A stretch of 64,000 nt of DNA from NCBI GenBank assembly GCA_018806915.1, contig JAGKQI010000100.1, positions 310,001 to 374,000 on the forward strand, read 5' to 3'. Origin of the DNA: Phytophthora colocasiae. Its lineage: Eukaryota; Oomycota; Peronosporomycetes; Peronosporales; Peronosporaceae. The notes under the pieces are model-generated. The model was not told where the DNA came from. It made no database searches and saw only the letters and a program-made list of their open reading frames with translations. The position numbers and the translations under genes were made by a program. This document shows positions 27,906 to 40,560 of the stretch, piece by piece (position 1 is the stretch's first letter; each line of letters begins with the position of its first letter).

Positions 27906-30187
27906 GCAGTGATATACTCACGAAGATGGACTGGGGACTTTTTGCTTCAGAATCCGCCAAAACCACCAGGATGGAGACAAGCGTTGCTTCCGCTCTGGTG
28001 GCGGAAAGTTCTCCTCGACTGGAAACGAGTAAAATGGCCGGATCGCATCTCCCTACAGCTTACACGAGCAAAAGTTATCCAACGAGCTCTAAATTCCCCA
28101 ATATGGTGGAACACGTCAATTGATTTTCAGGTTTCGCACCCGCAAGGTCTACCGCCAACTCCATTGGTCGAAGGAAATATAAAGTTCAGGCAACTGTGCC
28201 GAGGGATCTCAGCTATGAAAAAGTTTTTCCTGGCAGATTTAATAAGTGACGGCTTCAGGTGGCCGACGGCTTTTGAACTCTTTTGTGAGATTCATGATGG
28301 TCTACAACCAACAATGCCTCGGGTCCGTGCGACGGACATATACGCGTTGTATCACCAACTATCCCAGATATTTGATCGAGTGCTGCCTCACCCAACGGTT
28401 GGAGAAATACGAGCCTCTACTCGAGGAAATTTTACACCGGTTTTTGCCGTTGAGGCCGGGAAAGGAACGCGTTTCTTTCCTAACTTGAAGCGAGATGATT
28501 GGAACGATGTGCTCTGCCCGACTACGTCGGTGAACCCTCACCCGCTGAAGGAGCTTGGATGCCCTCAAGCCCGGATTCACAAGACATTATCGGAATATGT
28601 ATCGCTGCGACACTGTCTTCTCCCGGTTGTCCATGATGTGATGCTCCGAATGATTTTTGGAGATCTCATACTTGGCTCACGGCTATATGCTTCCATTGTG
28701 GTGGCGACGAATAATAAAGGAATGGAACAGAATTCAATGGCCGGAAGAGCACCGCACCCGAGTTAAGACGTTGCAGTGGTCGCTGTGTTGTTCGATTTGG
28801 TGGAGCAAGCTAAAAGATTTCCAGGTTCGGGACTCTAAGTTGATACTGAAACCTATTGGTTCGGGTACGCCAAAGTTTCGATGCCTATGTCGTTCGCTTG
28901 CGGAGAAGAACAAGCAGTGCTTAGCAGACTTCTTAGATGTGAATCGTCATTGGCCAACATCAGTGGTCTTTTTCACCATGATTTGCTCTGAAGTACACCC
29001 AATTCTGGGTTCCAAAATCAACCCACACGACATTTTCAGGCTATACCGGCAGCTCTCTCATGTCTTCCACCATGTCATACCAGACCCCCAAGCTGGAGGA
29101 ATGCAAACAGTGGAAATCACAGTGGTACCCCTTGAATTTGGCACAGAAGAATTCGTAGCAACGAACACGCGTTATTTCCCCTTCCTACGTTCACAAGATT
29201 GGACTAAACTTCTGCAACACGTACCTCAGCTCAATCGCCACCCGATGGAAGATCTTGGATGCCCTCCCCGTCGGATACACCAGGAACTTGCAAGCTTGCT
29301 GATGCTGCGGAGCTACATGTTACCAGTGGTTCATGACGTGATGCTACGGCTTTTCCTTGGAGATTTAACCGTGGGTTCACGGTTGTACTTCCTGACGCCG
29401 CTCAATCCAACAATTCAGCAGTGTGTGCGACCAACATGCCAAGCATTAGAGACGACGGAACATTGCTTTTTCTTGTGCCCTGCTTTACAACCGCTCTGGC
29501 GCCAGATATGGTTATTCTGGTCACGATTCTTTAGAGCTGAATTGACGTGGAAAGTATTGCTCTTCCCGAAGCCGCAGGATGTATGCAAAAATTGGAGGAA
29601 GTATCAACAAGAGATATTACTTCTATGGAGAGTTCAGATTGCCGTAGCCTTTCATGCAACATGGAGACTTCGGAATGACATACACTTTCGGAAAACGGAA
29701 ACGCAACTACCACACGTGGAAAACGTACTGTCGTCCTTTAAGAGGCACTACCAGTATATCTACCAACATGCCAACCAACTCGACTGTGATGGTAAAACAA
29801 TTACACTATTGATCCGACAACTTGGATTTGACCCGCCGAAAGACGTTCACCTGGAACAAACTCCACACCTATGGATTGCTCAAGCGTCAATCTAGACAAG
29901 CTCCAAACTAAGACAGAATATCTGTAGTCCAACGAGTTGTCCACTCACCAGTTAATCAATTTAATTCACTTCACTTGGCTCACGGCTATATTTCTTGAAA
30001 ACGCTTTACCCTACTGTACAGCAATGCGTTCGAGAATCATGCACAGCGATAGAAACAGTTGAACACTGCTTGTTATCGTGTCTAGTGCTAGAAGAGATGT
30101 GGCGATCTCTTTGGGTTCCATGGAGAGATTTTTTTCTGTGGCATTAGATTGGCGGCTACTATTATTTCCGAAACCGATCGATCTTAA
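27906..30187 (+). mobile_element. Older LINE copy, split by a younger LINE and by a piggyBac element
   Basis: The first part (27906-28688) encodes LLPLWWRKVLLDWKRVKWPD, KFRQLCRGISAMKKFFLADL and LPVVHDVMLRMIFGDLILGS. The second part (29973-30187) continues exactly where it stopped with GSRLYFLKTLYPTVQQC and the reverse-transcriptase C-terminal zinc-binding segment (CTAIETVEHCLLSC). A third part lies past the piggyBac element (33779 to about 33815, EWRQRHKTNYF). Only the region C-terminal to the RT core is present, so it was 5'-truncated before being hit. It lies 3' of the ferlin gene. Confidence 0.8.
28689..29972 (+). mobile_element. Younger LINE insertion with 19-bp target duplication
   Basis: This copy is flanked by ACTTGGCTCACGGCTATAT at 28670-28688 and 29973-29991, a perfect 19-base target-site duplication inside the older LINE. 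It is a 5'-truncated copy of the same family with one open frame to a stop at 29895. Visible are LPLWWRRIIKEWNRIQWPE, KFRCLCRSLAEKNKQCLADF, LPVVHDVMLRLFLGDLTVGS, a CCHC-like zinc segment (CVRPTCQALETTEHCFFLC) and FHATWRLRNDIHFRKTE. About 75 bases of 3' UTR precede the duplication, with no long poly-A. The open frame suggests a recent insertion. Confidence 0.88.
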
Positions 30188-30203
30188 CCCCTGTAAGACG
30201 ATA

Positions 30204-30220
30204 TTCTGTATAATACAGAA
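30204..30220. repeat. Palindrome at piggyBac left end
   Basis: TTCTGTATAATACAGAA. The same motif is at 33737-33753 near the right end, and close versions lie in intron 2 (31314-31328, TCTGTATGATACAGA) and at the intron 3 acceptor (32188-32202, TCTGTATTATACAGA). Weaker or half copies lie at 31355-31375, 32090-32106, 32137-32149 and 32174-32182. None was seen in the exons. It may be a transposase-binding site. Confidence 0.7.
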
Positions 30221-30450
30221 TAAGCGGTTTTAGAGGTTAAAATATTCAGCGAAGCTGCCAACAAGCATTTCTTTCGCATACTAAATTTTGTATGGAGTGC
30301 TTATCATTATGGATCGCATGCAAGGAAGATAGACGGGGATTAACCTCCTTCCATAGAAAAGACGATATAAATCGGCTAGAGGTTTGAAAATCCTAATTGC
30401 AACCCGCATCTCCTCCACTCTCCCTCTAAGCCACTCGTTCATTTTTCCGT

Positions 30451-33279
30451 ATGAACGGGCCCAACGAAAAGTCCTTCAAGCAGCTATGGCGCGATCTCTC
30501 CAAGGCAGGATGGAAGGCTAGAAAGCCGAAAGGACTAAGCGTGGATTTCACGTACGTCAAGCCCGGCGTGTCTGGTCGATTACACGAATCCCGTCGTGCA
30601 ACTGACTACTTTGTTGGTAAGGATCTTATTTGGTGGCTATGCAAGACGATCTCTAATGTATTGATGTGTTTACAGGTGAGAACGAGCTGATGGAGTTTGC
30701 GCGGCAGTCAGGATTGTTGGAGCTGCCAATAGTGCCCCCTCCACGCAAGCGGTTGGCTGCGTCACCTGCTCGAGCTCCTCTTGCTGCCCCGGTGGTCAAT
30801 CGCGACCCAAATGAAAGTTCTTCCGTGCCGAGGACTATCCAAGTAGCTGCTCCCGCTGTTGACGCTGGTGTTACACCGGTGCTGGCGCCTGAAGCTCAAG
30901 TTGAGGTGGTGTCTACCAGCGATGATAATCCAGCTGATACAGAACAAGTCGATGGTCCGCCTGCTATTCCGGAGGATACTGAATTGGTGAATACTGGTGA
31001 TCTTGGCTCTGGTGGCGACGTTGATGCTTTTGACAGCAACCAATTCATCGATGCAATGCGCGCTGAAACCCTATTTGAGCCTGTTTCCCCTGACGACGTG
31101 AATGTGACCAAAGAGCCATTATCTGACGATGAAGATGCTGACGATGATGACGCCTTGATTGCCGCCGCGCATGAACATTACGACTTCGGCAGCGACATTG
31201 AATCTGATAGCGACTACGAAGATGAGAGTCACTTATTCCAGCAGGATGACGACGCCATGCGTCAGCTCGGGTTATCCGGTTGGAAAGTGTTTGATCAAGA
31301 CCATTCAGGTTAGTCTGTATGATACAGAATATGATGAGAAGGTGATTTGACTAATCTGTATGTACCTGAATACAGGTGAGCTGGCTCTATACGGTGCTAA
31401 TGACCTGTACGACGGCGACTACGGCCCCACGAAATCGGCTGTAGCCTTCGCAGCGTCGCCGCTTGGAATGTTTTTTTACTTCTTGCCAAAGGCTCTGTGG
31501 ATTCACATTACAAAAGAGACCAACGACTATCGCGTGGAGTGCATTCCCAGTATCGCCGAGAAAACCCGTGCGCGTCAGCTTGAAGCTCAAGCCAAGGACC
31601 CAACAAGACGAGTGATGCCCCTCACAGACATTATGGCCAAGCTTCAGAAGATGAAACCAGTAAAGGTACATGAAATCGTGCACGTCATAGGTCTCCTTGT
31701 GGCTAGGACACTCTGTGCACACACCGATGGATTGAACAAGCACTGGGCGACGCAGGAGGATGGTGCTGTGCCTCGTGGCACATTTGGGCGGTATATGAAG
31801 CGTGATCGATTCAAGACTATCACACGCTTTCTGCATTTTGCGAGCAACAACGACGCGTCCGCTCAAACGGACAAGGCCTGGAAGGTGCGCCCAGTGCTTC
31901 AAACCATTGAGAAGACGTTTCGTCGCGGCTACCGGATGGGTGCTCGTGTGAGCTTCGATGAGGGAACCATTCCAAATCGAAGCCAGTTCAATCCCATTCG
32001 CGTTTATAACAAGGATAAGCCGCACAAGTACGGCACTAAGTGTTATATGACGTGCTGCGCGGACACCGGCTACTGTACAAGGTGGGTTATTCTGTATAAC
32101 GCGGAATAAGGCAGTCCGTGTTGCAGTAATGCTTTGCTGTATGCTACAGAATAAGCTAATCGGTGCTAATGATATTCTGTATCGTGCTCTGTATTATACA
32201 GAGTTGAAGTGTACCTCGGCGCTGAGAAGGACAAACAGAGAGCGAAGGGCGTCGCCCAGAAAGCGGTGCTTCGCAACATTGGCAAGGCACTTGACGGACA
32301 ACCCGGTAAACGCCTGGTAATTGCTGACAACTTCTACAGCTCGTGCGCACTGGCACTGCAACTCCTGAGCATGGGATATTACTTTGTCGGCACCCATCGC
32401 AACGACCGACTGGGGTGGCCGACGACGCTGTCATTTACTCAGAAGTCGCGACCCGCAGCCATGCCCCGCGGAACCTATCGCATTGCCCAAGCCATTGACC
32501 ACCCATCGCTCGTTGGAGTGTCCTGGATGGACAGTAAGCCCGTGAATATGATCGCGACGGGCTGCGCAACAACCCGGACAGCGGTCGTTAGGAAAGACAA
32601 GCGTTCTGGTGTGCTTACAAACGTACCGTGTCCGCAACTTGTGGCTGACTACCACGCTGGTATGGGCGGTGTCGACTCTCACGATCGGCTCCGCTTGCAG
32701 AGTTATTCAATCCAGCAATGCGTATCGTTCAAGAAGTACTACAAGCAACTGTTCCTAGCTTTCGTCGACATGGCCGTCGTGAACGGCTTCATCCTTCACA
32801 AGTTGGTGCAAAAAAAGAAGGGAGAGCCGGTACCCACGCACGCCGAGTACATGCGGCGCCTACAGGTAGAGTTGCTGGGGGTCACCGCAGCGACCTTTCG
32901 AGCAAACATGAACGCAGAAGACTTGGCTTCAGTGCCTCTACCTACACGAGAGCACACGCTGGAAAACAATGACAGTCTTTACCATGGCAAGCGCCGTCAG
33001 CACCTGTGCAAGGTTTGCTCAGCACTATCGCCACCCAAAACAAAAGGATTAGAGACGAGCTACTTCTGTGAGGCTTGTTGCGTGGCATTTGATGGCTACG
33101 TACCGCTATGCAATCGGGTCCGCCGCGAGGAAACGGGCAACTCGCTCACCTGCAGCCAAATTTGGCACACGACGTGGGTAAACGGCACTCTCATTCCTTC
33201 CCACCTGAAGAAGCGCATTCGCTTCAGAAAGCGCAAGCGTGGCGACGCGAGTGATACTGACGAGGAGGACAGTAGTTAG
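30451..33279 (+). CDS. piggyBac-type transposase, four exons
   Basis: Exons 30451-30616, 30676-31308, 31376-32081 and 32202-33279 join in phase to 860 residues (introns 59, 67 and 120 bases, all GT-AG). The N-terminus is a Trp-rich segment (KQLWRDLSKAGWKARKPKG, DYFVGENELMEFA) seen in oomycete piggyBac relatives. An acidic disordered stretch follows, then the DDE core: first Asp in RVSFDEGTIPNRSQF, second in LVIADNFYSSCALA, third in GMGGVDSHDRL. HKYGTKCYMTCCAD and the VEVYLG junction across intron 3 also fit the family. The C-terminus has a Cys-rich zinc region (CKVCSALS, YFCEACC, IWHTTW). All three catalytic Asp are present, so it could be active. Transposition would be precise cut-and-paste at TTAA. 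Confidence 0.88.
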
Positions 33280-33736
33280 TGCTATTCACATAGCGTTCCA
33301 AAATATAATGCAGCACCGGTCAGCGTCTTGTTTGATCTGTAGCCTTGGCTCCCTACGCACACCAAACTTTTCGGCCAGTTCCATACTAGTTCATCTTCAC
33401 TTCCTTCTAGTCTAGAACTGGCCGAAAATTTGGTGCGCGTAGGGAAGAGAGGTAGCGTCGCGCAGCCAATCAAACTTGGCGCGCAGTTTTGGCGCGCAAG
33501 CGCTCCCAGCAATCGGATTCAACAGGATATCGACTTATGGCATACAAACCAAGGCTTATACCCGCTGAACAACCAATGAGATTGCATTATTTGCACAGAT
33601 GTCTTCCATTTCGAAGCGGTTTTGTTAGTACTCGTAGCATTTTTGTCCAGTTTGGTCGTGTCTAGCACACTTTGGACCGCCAAAGGCTTCAAACAGATAA
33701 ACTGTTGCGGAATACTTTAATCAACATTATTGTTTA

Positions 33737-33753
33737 TTCTGTATAATACAGAA
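33737..33753. repeat. Palindrome at piggyBac right end
   Basis: The same 17-base motif as at 30204-30220, placed about 20 bases inside the right terminus. It could be the inner part of the terminal repeat recognised by the transposase. Confidence 0.7.
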
Positions 33754-33839
33754 TAAATCCTCGTCCTACATGGGTTAAGCTGGAATGGAGACAGAGGCAC
33801 AAGACAAATTACTTTGTATCAATACGATCTCCCAGAATA

Positions 33840-36800
33840 TTATGATCCTCGTTTGTGTCTGGCCTCGATGGATTGGAGATACGTCAATGTACTCATAACT
33901 GTCGCCCCAAAGACTGAAATGAAGGCGATACACCCGAAACAGCAGCACAATAACGACAGTCGTAAACACATTTTAGGCCCAACCAGTACTTTGAACATGG
34001 CAATTGGATTGGCAGTGAGGCGCATGCGTCCGACAGGAGGAGGTAAGTACGGATTCAGATTGGGAGAGTTTTGACCTTTTCCAACTGGAGACGCCTCGGC
34101 TTCATCTTCTGGTACAATTTGCAGTGAAATCCCAATTTGTCCCATTTCCATCGCTACAGCAGCTTCTCGATCTGTAAAGTAGATTGGAATCCACTCCGCA
34201 TCATCTGGTAATCTACCTAGACCCACAAAATCAAGGAGCCCACTAAGCGCAGCTTCTGCTTCAGCTTCATCTTTCTGAGCTTTAGCCAATTTACGTGTGG
34301 CGGCGGAGGGTTCCTGTTGTTTCTTCACACTCTTTTTCTTCTTTTCAGCTGGTTTCTTTGAGGTTTTATCCAGTAGTGAACTCCCTTCACCCGGTAGTAG
34401 TTTAATATCCATATCTTCCTCTTCTTCGTAGAAATTCTCATTGAAATCTTCGTCTGTATCTTCACTGTCCTCCTTTGGAACGTCAATATTGATAACTGGT
34501 TGCTGAGAGAGAAGTTTCAACTCTAGGAAAGGAGCTACTGAACGATTCGTCTCGTACGCACGCCGTAACCACTTGTACAGATCCAACTGAGCTTCTCCAA
34601 GTACGTCGTTCCACTTCAGCACGTCTTTATCCCAGAGTTGAAGATGAAGCCGTGCCATCTCTGGAGATCGAGGAGGAAACTCCGTTTTCAGTATCAGACG
34701 CCAATTCCAGCAAGGTTTCCCATTCGAACATCGCCAATGAGTATCAGTACTTTCAGCTTTTTCACTACCCGAATCGTTATTTTCCATCCAGGCCTTCACG
34801 AAATAGTCGTTGATCTCACTTTGCACTTGGTCTTGGACGTTTTCAGCTCTCCAAACGACGACGCGAACCTCAAACTTCTTCGGTTCCGGTGGTGAAATGT
34901 CCACAGGTTTAACTCGTACAGCTTCTTGTGTTGTGAGAATGTCCACCCAAAGTTGCACGAAGCCTTGAGATGTCGAGCGGTTCTGAGGCACGTAGAGATG
35001 ACGATATTCAATCGGTTTCAGCTTATTTTCTCGTTCTCCACTTGATGGATCATCTCCGATCTCTTGCCACTCACGATGGAACCAACGTTCCTCTAAGTCA
35101 ATTGTCGTTGATCCGATTAATTGATCCGAGATTAATCCACGGTCCCATACGCTAATGTCCAGCTGAGAAGCTCCAGGAAGTGTCGTATCAAGCTCAAACA
35201 TACGGAAGAATTCAGGCTGAAGAGTGCTCGTACAGGCATTGGCTTGGTCGTTAATGCGATGACCCCCAAGTTTGAGCCGTAGATAAGGATTCGGCTTGTT
35301 GTTGGAGCTTCTGGCGTGTAAATTCTGTCCACGTAGTACGTAAACTCTCACCAACACTGGTTGGGGCCCATTCTGCAGTCTTCGGAGCTCTAATGACTCC
35401 TGTTTTGCTCGTTCCTGCTCAGGTGAACGAGAATCAGAACTGTTTCTACGTTCGATGACAGTAATACGTCCCTTAAAGATACCAGCTCGAAGTAGGACAC
35501 GAACACGCTCGAAACTCAGTAGTGACGGACGAGATAAAACTGGTCGTTGCAGTTGGTAAGTCTCCAGAGCTGGCGTTGAAAAGTACTTTTCAAGCTCTTC
35601 ACCTCCATATTGTGATATCCACCAGTCTCGGCCTTGTAGGTACGGAACACGAGGTTGTTCACTGTTTTTTGGGGATTCTAAAGCTGATCCTCGACCGTTT
35701 GCTCGATTCGAGAGGAGAAGAGCGGACTTGCCAGCATTATATCGACGTTGTTCTTCTCGACGGCGTTGTTCAAACAGCGCAGGGTCTGTATCTAACACTA
35801 AAACGTTAGATACGCGTGTGTGAACGTACGAAACGGATGGAAGACTGAGATCGCCAACTCCAACGCCATCGTCCTTAGAACGAGCCATTTCTTCTTCAGG
35901 TTGTTCTTCATCAAGAAAAAAATCGCCAAATTCATCTTCATCTTCTGGATTTTCTCCCCATTGTTGTCCTTTAACGTTCTGTTTCCGTTTAGAAGGGCTT
36001 CTAAACGGGGATTCAGATCCAGCAGCAATTTCCACACGATACGTCGGACTCCATGGAAGTTTCGTCGTCAGATCCACAGTACAAGAAGCTAGTGTTGTCT
36101 TCCGTAGCCCTCCAAGTGTAGAATCACAAATTCGGATTTGTAGTTGTGGGGCGTAAAGTATATCCACTGGTAACTTGACACGAGCCACAATTCGGTCCAA
36201 GAAGTTGGCATTCTTGCTGCTGATAGAATTTCCCTTAGGTTTATCAAATTCCGTTTGTTTCCACTTGGGAATGGGAGTTATAAAGGATTCAATTCGCTTT
36301 ATCTTGGGTTCATCAAGGAAAGATCCACCCACCAGCTCAAACTCGACATGAGGACGACGAATCCCCAACGTGCTCAAAGCTTTCAAATGTCGAACACCGA
36401 GAGCCACAATATCCAGATTAGCTTCTGTGTACTTGGGGGTGATTGGCGCTGGTTCGCGGAGAATTGTAGGGGGGATTGGTCCCTTGTGGTCAATATATTG
36501 TATTGCAATCAATACTTGTCCAGCAACTCCACCTCCAGCCTGTTCTGCTAGTAAAAGATCCACTGAAGTGGACGATCGACTTCGAGGACGTTTTAATTCG
36601 TACCAGCGCGGCTTTGGAGATCCAGCAGTGGCCACTGAACGAACTGCTGAAGTTAGTGACAATCTCAATTCACTAAGTGTTGTGCTCCCATTCATATCTT
36701 GCACTTGGAACAATATCTCCGGTGTATACACCACGTCGGAAGCTGGTACATTTGTGAGGAAAACCAATGTCTCGTAGAATAAGGGAAAACAGGTACTTGG

Positions 36801-39627
36801 ACGTGTAGTGGTGCGTTTTTGTTGACCACAGCAACGTACATTTACTGCCGGATTCGGTTCCCTTGCTACCCCAATAGAAGCTTCCAATCCACGAGCCTGG
36901 AAAATGTGAACTCGAATCTCTCGATGCACCCGTGGGGATCGGAATGGAGCGAAAAGTTCGCTACTGTCTGCTTCATCGACCCATGGATGTCGTGTAGCCA
37001 TCTCCAGTCGACCAAAACCTAGTTTCAGCAGTAAAATACCCGGAGTTTGAGAGGTTTCCAACGCGTGTCGAGTCTGCCGGCGTGTAATTTCTTCTCTTAG
37101 CACAACCCACTGAGGTTTACCCGTAAATCCACGAGCGAAAACGTCTTCAGATCGGAACCGAGCAAAACTTACACTGATAAAATCCTCTGGACTGGTAGAC
37201 ACAACACCTCCAAACGTTCGACTCAAGGTCACGATAATATCCGGGATTTGAGTTAAGTCTGCTGGTAATTCAAGCACAGAACGGTGATCCAAACACTGTT
37301 CAAAGGTAGCAGTTCCATCCTTAGCCACTTCCTGACTCTCATACGTTATCGAATATGGCCCGAGGGAGATTTTGACACGAACTTGAGACGGATTCCCCGT
37401 AATTGGTGACGATCTCCTCGGTAACTCCACACCAGAGTACAAAGCTCCTCGTAGCATATACTTGACGGTTTTGGGCACCGTTTTCTCAAAGCGTTCACGA
37501 TCTGTTTCAGACATTGACTTCACGCGCATTTTCTCTCCATCTTCAGGCTTAGGAGACTCCATACGGATCATTGAGAGCAATACGCGCCCTCGGTAAGTAG
37601 ATCCAAGCTCTGGATGTCGAGATACGAGCTTCTTACGTTTGGAGTTGGTTCCGCGTAAGGGAGGGCCATAGAGATTGTACCACCGAGGTGCTGCAGCTAT
37701 GATCTGATGTTGAGCTTCTTCCACTTCCAGTTGTTCTCGCATTCCTGTTTCTGTCAAATCTTCTTCCATTTCAATTTCTTCGTCACTGTCTTCCAGCTTT
37801 AACTTCACTCTTTTAGGACTTCCAGGCGGTTTATCAAACTCTACTTGTCCCGCCAAAGGGTCAATAGGAACTTGGAGAAAATCATGAGAAGCGACACCAA
37901 CCAGTTCGTTTGGAGATGTGAGATCTCGATCCCAAACGGATACACCAATGTGTCTTGAGAACGTCGGGATACGTACTGGAAGCCAAAGTTCTTCATAAAA
38001 ATCAGGAGCTAATTGTCCTCGTCCTTTTACAGTCACAACAGAGCTTTTACAGGGCACATTAGCTGCAAAAACCACTTGTAAATAGGCATCAATACCTGGA
38101 GCCCCTATTAATGATCCAGTGTCCATAGCTGGTAGATGTTCGGCACGTAACACCCTTACGACTAGAAACTGGAGTTTCAACTCGATAGTAGGAGGTATTA
38201 GCACGAGAGGAGACGCAGTGGACGGACTATCGTCTGCCTTTTCACCTGTGGCTTGTGTTAATTCCACTTCCATCTCAGCTTCACGATCATGAACACGCAA
38301 AGAATCTCCAGGCCCCAGCACCAGCACACTAACAAGAAGAAATCCTTGGATACCTCTGTCTTTCTCGTTTAAGTTGTCATGAACAGCGATCCATTGTCGA
38401 TACAACTCGTGATCAGGCTAAAGCCAGAAAAAAACAAGTTAATTCAGATTGTAAAAGTAGGTGGAACAACTCAAGAATGCCTACTTGGGCGTAAACAGAG
38501 AGGCAATCCAACTGGTAAACTCCGATGAGATTGTCCTTGAGTATCCTCTCTTTATCGTACACGGAGATCTAGAGGAAGAGTATTGTCAGAATTAGCAAAG
38601 CACCATAAAAGTTAGCTTGACGTACTTTAATGGAAGCTTCACGCAACTCATGACGCCCGATATTAGAGAAGTTAAAGAACAACATCTCGTCAAAGACACA
38701 GCCCAATGTGTCGTATCTTGTCGCCGTCTTCCTGGACTTCCCCAGTATCTCCACCTGACAGTACGGATCCGAAGTTCCACTCAACTACAACAACGTCAGT
38801 CCAATTGTCAGTTAAAAATCGAGATTGCAACGTACGTTTTCTCCTTTGAGATCTCTCGCTTCGATGATGTGCACCTGCACTTGATAATCTCCCTGTTTCA
38901 GTGCTGCAAGAGCTGCAGAAGCTTCTCGTTCTTGCGTTTCTTGTCTAAGAAGAGCTTTCGTACGAGCAGCAGCTTCTTCTTCTGTCTCATCTTCCTGACC
39001 CACCATTATATCCACAAGGGCTGGATCAACTCCACGTTGGATCTCCATAGCTGCCGGACCCGTTTGAGAAAGCGATTGATCATTTGCTTTCGTGTACACC
39101 AAAGCCACTTTAAGTTCCAGTTCTGCTCCAGTGAATTGTCCAGTAATCCCTTGATCTCGAAGCCGAAACCAGCGTCTAGTGATCATGCCAGGTAGATTGG
39201 CGATATCGGCTGAAGAAATGGCTACTTGACCTAGGAAATGCATTTTTAAAGGTAGTCGATCACGTAGTGAGACCATCACGTTCGTAGTCCAATCGACTGC
39301 TCGAAAGACGAAAACTTCATGCCATCGAGGCTCTCGGGTCTTCGTCATGACGCTCGTCTTGTATTCTACACCGAGGGAGGATAATTTCACATAACAACTG
39401 AGTGTAGAGCGAAGAGGAGAAGGTTGCAAGTGTCGAGCTTGTAGTACTGTGATTACTAAAGAATTTGGTAATGTGTCATCTAAACGAAGGGGGAAAGTTA
39501 GGAAAGAGGTAGAAAGAATCACAGGTGAAAGATGCCTACCGCCATCTTCAGCAAGACGAACTTCTTTAGGGAGAATCTCCACTGGAGCGTCTTCTGTGTC
39601 CTCGATGTCACTGTGTTCACTGTCCAT
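33840..39627 (-). CDS. Ferlin-type multi-C2 membrane protein, four exons
   Basis: Exons complement(33840..38417, 38485..38568, 38626..38784, 38836..39627) give 1,870 residues. All introns are phase 0 and 51-67 bases long. The first C2 domain is at about 50-180 (LVITVLQARHLQPSPLRS). A second spans exons 1-3 (VQVHIIEARDLKGEN, LSGTSDPYCQVEILGKSRKT, VYDKERILKDNLIGVYQLD). Ferlin landmarks follow: PDHELYRQWIAVHDN, GFLLVSVLVLGPGD, RWYNLYGPPLRG and TYRGRVLLSMI. More C2 domains begin at LVVRVLRAEHLPAMD, IRVHIFQARGLEAS, LDIVALGVRHLKAL, VLVRVYVLRGQNLHARS and VRVVVWRAENVQ. A C-terminal transmembrane helix (CLRLSLLCCCFGCIAFISVF) anchors it. Ferlins tether and fuse vesicles in a Ca2+-dependent way. Its 3' end abuts the LINE/piggyBac stack by about 60 bases. 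Confidence 0.9.
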
Positions 39628-40189
39628 TGGTCATGGAGATCTGAGAATGACCAGCATATCTTTCGAAGAGTCACAGGTCTACCGTCCTTTTGAGACCGTC
39701 GGATTTCCAAGTAGGAAACCTTTCACAGTGTTACGCGGTTTTAGTTTTATTCGTTCATTCATATAGTTTGTTGGCGTACATGTCTTCTTAAATCTTGAGA
39801 TTCAAGAGGGATAGCCTACACTCGGGAAGTCAAGGAGTGTACTTTTCTACAGTATTGCTGTGGGTTTCTCTACCTCTAAAGCCAGAGTCCTTCCGTTTGT
39901 GACAAACAAGCATTGTGCGGTAGAGTATTCACACTATAGAAGCAGTAAATATGATGAAGTTTGCATTTCCCTCCGACATACCAAATGAGGATTCGATATA
40001 TCCTGAGCTAGGTTGCCAAGATGTAATCATCTTGGCAATTCCTTTGGCTTAGTTGCCAAAATCCCAGCAGCTCATTCTACCATTTGCAGTCAGTAAGGAA
40101 CCCCAGTGCTCACTTACTTTTTTGCGGTCACTGTTCTAACCACTAATCCCACCAGCGCCACAGCATTCCCTGTGCGTGAAGATTCCTAG
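39628..40189. other. Intergenic upstream of the ferlin gene
   Basis: No recognisable gene. A short direct/inverted block around AGTTGCCAAGATGTAATCAT and CTTGGCAATTCC (40010-40050) could fold locally. The ferlin promoter should lie at the left. Confidence 0.35.
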
Positions 40190-40384
40190 ATTGCGATCAA
40201 GAACGAAGCCGTGACTACTACCATCAGCTCAACGTTCGCGGATGAAAAAGAACAAAGAGAAGGAGTTCGAGAATCTCTGAAACAGGCAAAGAAGTCGGGA
40301 AAAGGGATTAAAGCGTTCTTTGTGAAGTTCAAGGAATCGCTGAAGGATTCGGCTGAGTACTACAAAATGCTCGAAAAGCCATGA
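40190..40384 (+). other. Possible coding exon without ATG
   Basis: An open frame of 64 codons directly after a TTCCTAG 3'-splice-like site encodes a charged helical peptide (SLKQAKKSGKGIKAFFVKF, SLKDSAEYYKMLEKP) and ends in TGA. Composition and codon use look protein-like, but no ATG precedes it (a GTG lies at 40211). It could be the last exon of a small gene whose first exon I cannot place. The family is unknown. Confidence 0.3.
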
Positions 40385-40560
40385 TAAGTGTAAAAGGTAA
40401 TTGTGTATTTCCTCGTTTTTGTTGTTCATGATCCACAGTGTTCACTACAAATCTTTTGAGGAATCACGAAGTAGTTGGAAACGTGCAGTCAAGTTGAATA
40501 ATACAAATGCGTAGTTACTCATGCGGCTCTTTCTTCCAGCTTCAGCACTTCAAACCCACA

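Larger units (their letters stand above)
30188..33774 (+). mobile_element. piggyBac-like transposon, apparently complete
   Basis: TTAA lies at both ends (30184-30187 and 33775-33778), the piggyBac target duplication. The element ends are CCCCTGTAAGACGA and, on the other strand, CCCATGTAGGACGA, 12 of 14 matching, with the CCC terminus usual for piggyBac. A palindrome TTCTGTATAATACAGAA follows 16 bases inside the left end and about 20 inside the right end. Total length is 3,587 bases with a four-exon transposase gene. It interrupts the older LINE, whose reading continues on both sides. No decay is seen. Confidence 0.92.

Noticed and set aside
40229..40429. Minus-strand 66-codon hydrophobic frame
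   Set aside because: It is the antisense of a Lys/Glu-rich plus-strand frame, which explains its Phe/Leu/Ser richness.
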